Source: a bacterium
GTDB taxonomy: Bacteria > Patescibacteriota > Minisyncoccia > UBA6257 > Colwellbacteraceae
Direction of reading: 5' to 3'
Assembly: GCA_021839365.1 (NCBI GenBank)
Contig: JAKCBB010000007.1
Location: 1-26,097, forward strand
DNA length: 26,097 bases
Numbering within the stretch: the first letter of the stretch is position 1; every line of letters starts with the position of its first letter. A model generated the notes under the pieces. That model made no database searches, was not told the origin of the DNA, and worked only from the letters and a program-made list of their open reading frames with translations. The translations under genes and the position numbers were made by a program. Of this stretch, positions 14,065-20,795 are shown one piece after another.

Positions 14065-15364
14065 CAAAGAAAAGCGCGAGACTCGCGGCAGGCAACCTGA
14101 AAAGCCATCCGTAAATAATCTTCAAAACCCGAAAGGGATGCGCGACATTCTTCCGGAAGAGTGGTCGGTGCTGGACAAGATTATGAACACGGCCCGGGCG
14201 TTGAGCGAGTTTTATGGTTTTTCGCGCATTGAGACGCCGGTTCTTGAGTACGCCGATCTTTTTAGCAGAGGAGTCGGCTTAGGGACGGACATAGTCGAGA
14301 AAGAAATGTATGTTCTTACCACTAAGGGGGGGGACAAGCTTGCTCTCCGGCCTGAGTATACGGCGCCGGTAATGCGCAGCTACATCCAGCAGGGTATGAG
14401 CCACCTTCCTCAGCCTCGCCGGCTATGGTATATAGGCCCGGTTTTTCGTCACGAGAATCCTCAGGCGATGCGCTACCGCCAGTTTACCCAGTTCGGCATG
14501 GAGGTTCTTGGAAACTCCGATCCTATTTTCGATGCTGAAATCATAATAGCCGCTTACCGCCTGTTTGAGGAGCTTAAAATAAAAAACGTTACCATTGAGG
14601 TAAACAGTATCGGATGCAAGACGTGTCAGCCGGCATACAGAAAAAAACTGGCCGACTATTATAGGAAGCTGGATATCTGCGAGGACTGTAAAATTAGGAT
14701 CGACCAGAATCCTTTGCGCCTTTTGGATTGCAAGAACGAAAAGTGCCAGCCATATAAGCAAGGGGCGCCGGTTATACTGGACAACCTCTGTCAAAATTGC
14801 CGCAGCCACTTTCGCCAGGTTCTGGAATATCTGGACGAGGCTAAGATCCCCTATGTTTTAAATCCCAGATTGGTAAGGGGGTTGGATTATTATAGCCGCA
14901 CGGTTTTTGAAACCTTTGCCGAGGGCGAGTCATCGGCTTTAGCTTCGGGTGGAAGGTATGATTATCTCGCCGAGATGATCGGGGGACGATCGACTCCGGC
15001 CGTGGGCGTGGCCGCGGGCATAGAGCGCATAGCTGAAATCATGAAGAGCAGGGGCATAGCTGTCCAGCAGAAGACTAAAGAGAAAGTTTTTATTATCCAC
15101 GTTGGAGACATGTCTAAAAAGAAGAGCTTGTCGCTCATAGAGGAGTTTAGAAAATCGGGAGTGCCGGTATTAAGCGAACCGAGCAAAGAATCTCTTTCCG
15201 CCCAAATGGAACTTGCCGCCAAGAACAACGCCCCGCTGGCCCTTATTTTCGGTCAGAAAGAAAGCTATGAGGATAATGTGATAATCCGCGATATGGAGAG
15301 CGGAGTGCAGGAGGTCGTGCCGATTACCAAGGTTGTGGAGGAGGTTAAAAAACGTTTGCGTTAA
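14048..15364 (+). CDS. hisS: Histidyl-tRNA synthetase
   Basis: A 438-residue class II synthetase charging tRNA-His. After a ~25-residue basic N-terminal extension come motif 1 (the PKGMRDILPEEW region), motif 2 (RLWYIGPVFRHENPQAMRYR), the histidine-A box RLVRGLDYYSRTVFE, motif 3 (AVGVAAGIERI) and the C-terminal anticodon-binding domain (about 345-435). Between motif 2 and the His-A box is a cysteine-rich insertion (CKTC, CEDC, DCKNEKC, LCQNC), as in many bacterial HisRS. It overlaps lepB by 17 nt and ends in TAATG, sharing one base with the HIT gene, so it is translated in a tight chain. Confidence is high; only the exact start is uncertain (M31 in GMRDIL is too late for the fold). Confidence 0.97.
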   Translation: MPQANNKEKRETRGRQPEKPSVNNLQNPKGMRDILPEEWSVLDKIMNTARALSEFYGFSRIETPVLEYADLFSRGVGLGTDIVEKEMYVLTTKGGDKLALRPEYTAPVMRSYIQQGMSHLPQPRRLWYIGPVFRHENPQAMRYRQFTQFGMEVLGNSDPIFDAEIIIAAYRLFEELKIKNVTIEVNSIGCKTCQPAYRKKLADYYRKLDICEDCKIRIDQNPLRLLDCKNEKCQPYKQGAPVILDNLCQNCRSHFRQVLEYLDEAKIPYVLNPRLVRGLDYYSRTVFETFAEGESSALASGGRYDYLAEMIGGRSTPAVGVAAGIERIAEIMKSRGIAVQQKTKEKVFIIHVGDMSKKKSLSLIEEFRKSGVPVLSEPSKESLSAQMELAAKNNAPLALIFGQKESYEDNVIIRDMESGVQEVVPITKVVEEVKKRLR

Positions 15365-15777
15365 TGGATTGTCTCTTCTGCTCTATCGCTGAAAAAAAGG
15401 TTCCCTCCGTTGTCGTTTATGAAGACGAATCCGTCTTAGCTTTTTTGGACATACATCCGCTTTCACTGGGGCACGCCGTGATAATTCCCAAAAGACACGT
15501 CGAAAACATAATCAAACTCCCGCAGGAACTTGTCGGTCGGGTTTTTCTTGCCGTGCAAAAAGTAACCGCCATGCTTGATTCCGCTCTCTCCCCCAAAGGT
15601 TTTACAATAGGCATAAATCATGGTAGAGTTAGTGGCCAGACAATAGACCATCTTCATATTCATGTAATCCCGAGATATGAAGGCGATGGAGGGGGGTCCA
15701 TCCATTCGGTTGTCCACAACCCTCCGGCAGAGCCGCTGGAGGAAACCAGGTCGAGAATATTAAATTCAAACAATTAA
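15364..15777 (+). CDS. HIT-family nucleotide hydrolase (HINT-like)
   Basis: A 137-residue histidine-triad protein. The signature HLHIHVIPRYEGDGGGS near residue 98 provides the His-x-His-x-His active site, and the N-terminal CLFCSIAEKKVPSVVVYEDE segment is typical, with the CxxC and the KKVPS/VVYED strand. Family members hydrolyse nucleoside phosphoramidates, AMP-lysine or dinucleoside polyphosphates; the substrate cannot be told here. The ATG overlaps the last base of the hisS stop (TAATG). Same operon as hisS. Confidence 0.95.
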   Translation: MDCLFCSIAEKKVPSVVVYEDESVLAFLDIHPLSLGHAVIIPKRHVENIIKLPQELVGRVFLAVQKVTAMLDSALSPKGFTIGINHGRVSGQTIDHLHIHVIPRYEGDGGGSIHSVVHNPPAEPLEETRSRILNSNN

Positions 15778-15783
15778 ATTTTA

Positions 15784-15999
15784 ATGCCGGCAATCATAGT
15801 AAGAAGAAAAGAAGGAGAGCAGGCTTCAAGCCTTGTTTATCGCTTTACCAAAAAAGTGAAGCAAAGCGGAGTTCTTCTTGAGGCGAAGAAAAGGAGGTTT
15901 ACCGAGCGTCAGCCGAATAGAAATAAACGCAGGGCATCCGCCATACGTAAAAGCCAGAGATCGGAAGAGACCGCGAAAGCCAGGGTATTTGGAAAATAG
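15784..15999 (+). CDS. rpsU: Ribosomal protein bS21
   Basis: A 71-residue, very basic protein starting MPAIIVRRKEGEQASSLVYR, which matches bS21 (VxxxEGExxxxALRRFKR in others), with FTKKVKQSGVLLEAKKRRF. bS21 binds the 30S platform next to the 3' tail of 16S rRNA and affects initiation. Its presence is notable because this 16S tail has no anti-Shine-Dalgarno. It lies 6 nt after the HIT stop and 8 nt before ybeY. The upstream sequence is A/T only, with no Shine-Dalgarno. The stop is TAG. Confidence 0.94.
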   Translation: MPAIIVRRKEGEQASSLVYRFTKKVKQSGVLLEAKKRRFTERQPNRNKRRASAIRKSQRSEETAKARVFGK

Positions 16000-16007
16000 A
16001 TCTTTTA

Positions 16008-16391
16008 ATGAAAGCTGAAGAAGCTAAAGTTTTTGTCGGCAGGGTATTAAAACTGCTGGATTATAGCCACCAGGCCTCTGCGGAGGTCTTTTTCATAAAT
16101 GATGCGGAGATGAGGCGTTTAAACAGGGTGTATAGGGGAAAAGATAAAACGACCAACGTTTTATCTTTTGACGCTCCCGGAGGCTTCCCCCGTCCGGACC
16201 TGGATCAAAAAACAAAACACCTCGGAGAAATATATATAAACCCTTCGTATATTAAAAAGCATGGCGAACGCGAAGAGACGATGTTAACCCACGGTCTTCT
16301 TCATTTGCTGGGCTTTAATCATGAGCTGCAGAGTGATAAAATAAAGATGCAAAAGTTGGAGAAGAAAATAGCTTCGACTTTGGATTATTAA
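16008..16391 (+). CDS. ybeY: Endoribonuclease YbeY (rRNA maturation)
   Basis: A 127-residue metal-dependent RNase. The zinc-binding histidines are H95, H99 and H105 in HGLLHLLGFNHE; the family usually has GFDH, so Asp is replaced by Asn here. VYRGKDKTTNVLSFD (about 41-55) is the other signature. YbeY takes part in maturing the 16S 3' end and in ribosome quality control. It is a little shorter than the E. coli protein. It sits between rpsU and ftsA, with 3 nt to the ftsA start. Confidence 0.95.
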   Translation: MKAEEAKVFVGRVLKLLDYSHQASAEVFFINDAEMRRLNRVYRGKDKTTNVLSFDAPGGFPRPDLDQKTKHLGEIYINPSYIKKHGEREETMLTHGLLHLLGFNHELQSDKIKMQKLEKKIASTLDY

Positions 16392-16394
16392 AAC

Positions 16395-17621
16395 ATGGCG
16401 CATACCCCGATTTTAGGATTAGATATTGGCTCGGATACTGTAAGAGCGGTAGTCGCCGAGCCTACGATTCACGGCCAGATGGTCGTAAGGCAAAGCATAA
16501 CCCGTCGCTCTAAAGGTATGCGCAAAGGAGTGGTCAACGAGGCTGGAGAAGTAGCGGAAACGGTCGGAGATATCCTGGACGAAGTGGGAAAGATTTCTAA
16601 ACCGGCACTGCGGAATATCTATCTCGGAATAAACGGTGCAAATATCAAAACCCAATTATCGCGCGGCATCATAGCCGTCTCTCGTGCGAACTCTGAAATA
16701 TACAAGGACGATGTCGCTAGGGTAATGCAAGCCGCGGAAGCCGTTTCCCATTCTTCAAACAGGGAAATACTACATAACGTTACGAGAGAGTTTATCGTTG
16801 ACGGCATGGGCGATGTCAGGAACCCCGAGGGGATGTCCGGGGCAAGGCTGGAAGTCGTAAGTTACATCATAGAAGCTTTCAAACCGGCATTGGATACCCT
16901 TGTGCGGTGCGTTGAAATAAATAAAGGCGGGGTTACCGCTATCATGCTCAACCCCTTAGCCGCCGCTAACGCGGTTTTAAACAAAAGCCAGAAAGAACTC
17001 GGAGTCGTTCTTATAGATATCGGGTACAACACGACCGGCCTTGCCATTTACGAAGAGGATAAACTTTTACATACGAAAATACTGGGCGTTGGAGCCGGAC
17101 ATATCACAAGCGACTTGGCCGTAGCTTTAAAAGTTCCGATAGATGTCGCCGAAAAAATAAAATTGGAACACGGATACGCTTCTTCAAAAGACGTTCCTTC
17201 CAAAGAATCCATAGACTTGAGTAAAATTGACGAATCCATGAAGGGGACCCCCTCCAAGAAATTCGTGGCCGAGGTCATAGAGTCGCGTCTTTCCGAGATT
17301 TGTGAACTTGTTAATAATGAATTAAAATCCATTGGTAAAGAAGGGCACCTTCCCGGAGGAGCGGTTTTGGTTGGAGGCGGGGCCAAGACCCCGGGGATAA
17401 CCGAGTTGTTTAAAAACGAGCTAAAGCTGTCCACAAAAGTGGGGTTTTCCGGGCAGGAGCGATTTGGAACGATTTCTCCGAACACGGCGGACATTCTCGA
17501 AAACCCTGAATACGCTACCGTTTTGGGGCTGGCTTTTTCAACTAAGGAGCTGGAGCAGGAAAACGGCAGCCGGATAAAAAATGGCTTTATAAGCAGAATA
17601 TTAAAGAGTCTTTTACCTTAA
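16395..17621 (+). CDS. ftsA: Cell division protein FtsA
   Basis: A 408-residue actin-like ATPase that anchors FtsZ to the membrane. Phosphate 1 motif ILGLDIGSDTVRAVVAE at the N-terminus, the inserted SHS2 (1C) domain about 85-165, phosphate 2 GVVLIDIGYNTTGLAIYE, and GGAVLVGGGAKTPGITELF as the adenosine motif. The last residues (GFISRILKSLLP) form the expected membrane-targeting amphipathic helix. The gene starts 3 nt after ybeY and ends 2 nt before ftsZ, so FtsA and FtsZ are probably made together. Confidence 0.96.
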   Translation: MAHTPILGLDIGSDTVRAVVAEPTIHGQMVVRQSITRRSKGMRKGVVNEAGEVAETVGDILDEVGKISKPALRNIYLGINGANIKTQLSRGIIAVSRANSEIYKDDVARVMQAAEAVSHSSNREILHNVTREFIVDGMGDVRNPEGMSGARLEVVSYIIEAFKPALDTLVRCVEINKGGVTAIMLNPLAAANAVLNKSQKELGVVLIDIGYNTTGLAIYEEDKLLHTKILGVGAGHITSDLAVALKVPIDVAEKIKLEHGYASSKDVPSKESIDLSKIDESMKGTPSKKFVAEVIESRLSEICELVNNELKSIGKEGHLPGGAVLVGGGAKTPGITELFKNELKLSTKVGFSGQERFGTISPNTADILENPEYATVLGLAFSTKELEQENGSRIKNGFISRILKSLLP

Positions 17622-17623
17622 AC

Positions 17624-18871
17624 ATGGCGGAGAAAGCAAAAAGGCAAAAAAAAGAGGTTGTTCGGAACAAAAAAACCGGGAAGGTTAAAGTTAAAGTCGA
17701 ATCGAGCATGGAGACCGAGAATGAAAATCCGAAGACAAATAAAAAACACGTATCATCCAAGCCGTTCGTGCGCATAAAAGTTGTCGGTGTAGGCGGAGCC
17801 GGGGGCAACGCCCTAACAAGAATGTCCAAAGATTTCGTTCGCGGAGTCGAGCTTATAGCCATTAATACCGACGTGCAGGACCTCGAGGCTTGCGAAGCAA
17901 GACATAAACTTCATATCGGGGCGAACGCGACAAAAGGAATCGGAGCCGGTATGAATCCCGAGCTTGGAAGACAATCGGCCGAGGAAAATCGCGAGGAAAT
18001 AAGCCAACTCTTAAACGGAGCCGACATGATTTTTCTTACCGCCGGATTTGGAGGAGGGACGGGAACCGGAGCTTCGCCCGTAGTGGCTGATATTGCCAAG
18101 GAAAAAGGTATTTTGACCGTTGCTGTCGTCACCAAACCGTTTACTTTCGAGGGCGATGCGAGGATGAAACTGGCCGAAGACGGCATTACCCGCATCAAGG
18201 ACAAGGTGGACACCCTGCTTGTCATACCTAACGACAGAATTTTTAGCATAGTAGACAACAACACTTCGATAACCAAAGCTTTTGAAAAAATAGACGAAGT
18301 CCTTAAAAGCGCCGTCCAAGGCGTATCCGAGATTATAACTTCGACAGGCCTGGTAAACGTCGACTTCGCTGATATAAAAACGATTATGGCCGATGCGGGT
18401 TCCTCCATTATCGGAGTAGGAATAGCTTCAGGAAACGATCGCGCGGTCAAAGCCGCCCGCCAGGCGATAAACTCACCACTCCTCGAAAGTTCTGTGGACG
18501 GAGCCAAGGGTTTGCTTTTCGGAGTTGCTGGAGGGAGGGATATGCGTATAGCGGAGATTAACGAAGCGGCAAAGATTATCACCGAGAATGTTGATTCCGG
18601 AGCAAAGATAATATTCGGGGCTTATCACGATAGGCGGCTGAAAGCCGGTCAGCTGAAGATAACTCTCATAGCCACTGGATTCAACGGTTTAGGCCGCCGT
18701 CGCGAAGCTGATTCTCTTAACCTTTTTCCTTTTAGCAAGGAAAAGATGATGGAAAGAGAAAGCAGGGGAGAAGCGATTGAGGAAAAGAAAAAAATAGTTT
18801 TAGATGAGGAGCCTGAGAATAAGGACGAGGTTCTCGATGTCCCGGCGTTTTTACGGAGAAAGAAAAAGTAA
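17624..18871 (+). CDS. ftsZ: Cell division GTPase FtsZ with basic N-terminal extension
   Basis: A 415-residue tubulin-like GTPase. The GTP-binding core starts at IKVVGVGGAGGNA (about 51-63); the tubulin signature GGGTGTGASP is at 143-152 and the T7 loop NVDFADIKTIMADAG follows later. The C-terminal peptide DVPAFLRRKKK is the usual FtsA/partner-binding tail. Unusual: about 49 residues, rich in Lys and Glu, precede the core, where most FtsZ proteins have 10-15. ATG codons at 17624 and at residue 29 are possible starts; the first lies 2 nt after ftsA, which favours the long form. Confidence 0.96.
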   Translation: MAEKAKRQKKEVVRNKKTGKVKVKVESSMETENENPKTNKKHVSSKPFVRIKVVGVGGAGGNALTRMSKDFVRGVELIAINTDVQDLEACEARHKLHIGANATKGIGAGMNPELGRQSAEENREEISQLLNGADMIFLTAGFGGGTGTGASPVVADIAKEKGILTVAVVTKPFTFEGDARMKLAEDGITRIKDKVDTLLVIPNDRIFSIVDNNTSITKAFEKIDEVLKSAVQGVSEIITSTGLVNVDFADIKTIMADAGSSIIGVGIASGNDRAVKAARQAINSPLLESSVDGAKGLLFGVAGGRDMRIAEINEAAKIITENVDSGAKIIFGAYHDRRLKAGQLKITLIATGFNGLGRRREADSLNLFPFSKEKMMERESRGEAIEEKKKIVLDEEPENKDEVLDVPAFLRRKKK

Positions 18872-18873
18872 GC

Positions 18874-18905
18874 CGCGGATCATTGTCTTAAAGGGCGGGG
18901 GTTTT
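18874..18905 (+). terminator. Weak terminator candidate after ftsZ
   Basis: CCGC (18874-18877) can pair with a GCGG near 18896 over a long loop, followed by GGG and TTTTT. The stem is too short to be sure. Beyond it, up to 18972, I see no gene. Confidence 0.25.
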
Positions 18906-18972
18906 TATTCTTAACAGAATTTCTTTTTAATTCCCATCATAGAACGTGCTTGACGCTCGTGAGGGAAAGCCA

Positions 18973-19000
18973 TTGACTCCGTGTAAACAGAGTGTATTAT
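18973..19000 (+). promoter_or_regulatory. Promoter of the speD-like gene
   Basis: TTGACT (18973-18978), 16-nt spacer, TATTAT (18995-19000). The leader would be about 28 nt. Confidence 0.6.
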
Positions 19001-19034
19001 ACATTCTGTTCAAGTCGTGTTTTATTAGGAAGTA

Positions 19035-19436
19035 ATGGCGGAGCTAAAGTTAAAAAAGGCTAGACTGACAAAAGCCGAACAATTTAAAAAAGAAGATGAG
19101 CACAAACCGCTTGGGAGGCATATTATAGCGGATTTTTTTGGATCGAAAAATATCGATGATCCGGATTATATAGAAAAAGCCCTAAGAGATGCCGCGGCCG
19201 CGAGCGGCGCGACTGTCTTGGGATATAAATTTCACCGTTTCTCGCCTCAAGGCGTAACGGGATACCTTCTACTTGCGGAGTCGCATATTTCCATTCACAC
19301 CTGGCCTGAACACGGATACGCCGCCATTGATGTTTTTACATGCGGAGACATGGACCCGCGTCCGGCTTTTCTTCTTATGAAAGAGAGATTCGACAGCTCC
19401 TCTTTTAAGACCGTGGAAATAATGAGAGGGTTTTAA
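19035..19436 (+). CDS. speD: SpeD-family pyruvoyl-dependent decarboxylase
   Basis: A 133-residue proenzyme of the small (class 1b) S-adenosylmethionine decarboxylase family. It should cleave itself between E82 and S83 in LAESHISIHTWPEHGYAAID, turning S83 into the pyruvoyl cofactor; H88 and C103 (FTCGD) match the processing and catalytic residues of the Thermotoga enzyme. A ~25-residue Lys-rich extension precedes the usual start (LGRHIIADFFG). Other polyamine genes (spermidine synthase, arginine decarboxylase) are absent from the window. Some SpeD relatives are known to have become arginine or ornithine decarboxylases, so substrate is uncertain. It has AGGA 4 nt before the ATG, one of only two starts here with anything like a Shine-Dalgarno. 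It has its own promoter and overlaps the convergent thpR by 4 nt. Confidence 0.88.
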   Translation: MAELKLKKARLTKAEQFKKEDEHKPLGRHIIADFFGSKNIDDPDYIEKALRDAAAASGATVLGYKFHRFSPQGVTGYLLLAESHISIHTWPEHGYAAIDVFTCGDMDPRPAFLLMKERFDSSSFKTVEIMRGF

Positions 19437-19999
19437 TGCTGTCCCTTGCCAAACTCTTTGAGGTAGATATTTTTGTATCTCGTGCCATTGGATGACGGCA
19501 CCGACTCAAAAAGAGATACGCCGGACAAATCGGCCCGTACGACGATCTTTTCATTCAACCTTGTTTTCGGTTTTCCCAACGATTCCTCGCCGAACCTGAT
19601 CATAGTTATATGTGTTAAAATCCTGGGATATTGAATTACGTCCGGTCCGGAATTCACCTCTTTAAGCAGGCCATAAATTCTGTTGCGCAGCTCTTCTGCT
19701 TTTGGTAAATACGGGCCCGTTGCCCATATTAATCGCGGATTATCTTCATTCGTTCCGTAAGAAATTTTATTCAACTCCATAAAAATCGGCTTAGATAGCT
19801 GCGCAGCCTTGTTTATGATTTTTTTAAACGTTTCCAGTTCGTTTTCTTCAGCCTGCCACGGCGGGATAATAGTAAGATGCATTTCCTCCTCGCTGAACAA
19901 ACGGAGCGGAAATGAATTTATTAAAGAGAAATCATGCGCCCAATCGGCAAGAACCGTCGCCGCTTCTTGCGGCAACGGCAAGGCTATAAAAACCCTCAT
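19433..19999 (-). CDS. thpR: 2'-5' RNA ligase / RNA 2',3'-cyclic phosphodiesterase
   Basis: A 188-residue member of the 2H phosphoesterase superfamily. The two HxT/Sx motifs are HLTI (H41) and HITM (H130), and the N-terminus MRVFIALPLPQEA is typical. Family members open 2',3'-cyclic phosphates on RNA ends and can join 2'-5' ends in vitro. It starts 1 nt after the SIMPL-protein stop (TAAaATG), so the two are probably co-transcribed, and it meets speD tail to tail. Confidence 0.9.
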   Translation of the reverse strand: MRVFIALPLPQEAATVLADWAHDFSLINSFPLRLFSEEEMHLTIIPPWQAEENELETFKKIINKAAQLSKPIFMELNKISYGTNEDNPRLIWATGPYLPKAEELRNRIYGLLKEVNSGPDVIQYPRILTHITMIRFGEESLGKPKTRLNEKIVVRADLSGVSLFESVPSSNGTRYKNIYLKEFGKGQH

Positions 20000-20000
20000 T

Positions 20001-20768
20001 TTAGTTTATCTCGTACGTCAGGTTCGCCGTAGCTGTTATTTTTTGCGATCCCGATTGAATTTCCGGCACAGGAGCCGCCGCGCCGCCGGAAACGGCGCTC
20101 ATCTGGTAAACGGGAATAGGCGGCTGTTCTCCGTTATAGGAAATGCTGACCGAGACTAATTTGCCGAGGCGGAATCCAGTCTCCCGGGCTATCGCCCTAG
20201 CTCTCGCTTCCGCCTTGTCTATGGCTTCGCTTCTAGCCTGGTCTTCCAAAGATAAAGTCGATGTGGAATCAGTGGTAAAAGAAAGCTGGGAAATAGTATT
20301 GGCTCCGTTATTGACGACCCCCGTAATTATGCTGCCGATTTTGCCGAAATCACGGATTTTAATCTGTATGCTCTGTGTTATCGTATATCCTGTTATCGTT
20401 GGCGGGGGACAGGAAGAGCCGGAAGTGCAACTGTAATAGGTATAATTCGGTTCCAAATTATACGATTGCGTTTGAATGTCTTTTGACTGTACTCCCTGCG
20501 ACTGGAGAAAGCTTATTATGCTGTTAGCTTTCTGCGTATTCCGTGACTGAAGAGAAGAAACATCCTTCCCGCCCTGTGTTAACACGCTGACCGTCACCTG
20601 TGCGACATTCGGCACCCCCACGGCCTCACCGGTTCCGGAAGCGGAAAATGTCCTGCCTGGAGCAATGCCCTGAGAATAATTTGTAAGAAAAACGACCACT
20701 CCTACCGCCGCGGTTAACGCGAGCAATATAAGCGCGCCGCCTAAACCGTCACGTAATTTCATGCTCAT
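20001..20768 (-). CDS. SIMPL (DUF541) domain protein, membrane-anchored
   Basis: A 255-residue protein with one N-terminal membrane span (about 9-30) and an extracytoplasmic SIMPL/DUF541 domain. Supporting pieces are FSASGTGEAVGVPNVAQVTV at the start, LQSQGVQSKDIQTQSYNLEP, ITGYTITQSIQIKIRDFGKIG and EARARAIARETGFRLGKLVS, all typical of the family. The biochemical function of the family is poorly known (linked to oxidative or envelope stress in some bacteria). The C-terminus ITATANLTYEIN is complete. Start: ATG at 20768; a second ATG two codons later is equally possible. Confidence 0.88.
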   Translation of the reverse strand: MSMKLRDGLGGALILLALTAAVGVVVFLTNYSQGIAPGRTFSASGTGEAVGVPNVAQVTVSVLTQGGKDVSSLQSRNTQKANSIISFLQSQGVQSKDIQTQSYNLEPNYTYYSCTSGSSCPPPTITGYTITQSIQIKIRDFGKIGSIITGVVNNGANTISQLSFTTDSTSTLSLEDQARSEAIDKAEARARAIARETGFRLGKLVSVSISYNGEQPPIPVYQMSAVSGGAAAPVPEIQSGSQKITATANLTYEIN

Positions 20769-20795
20769 GATTGAATTGTAGATTTGATTTTAACG

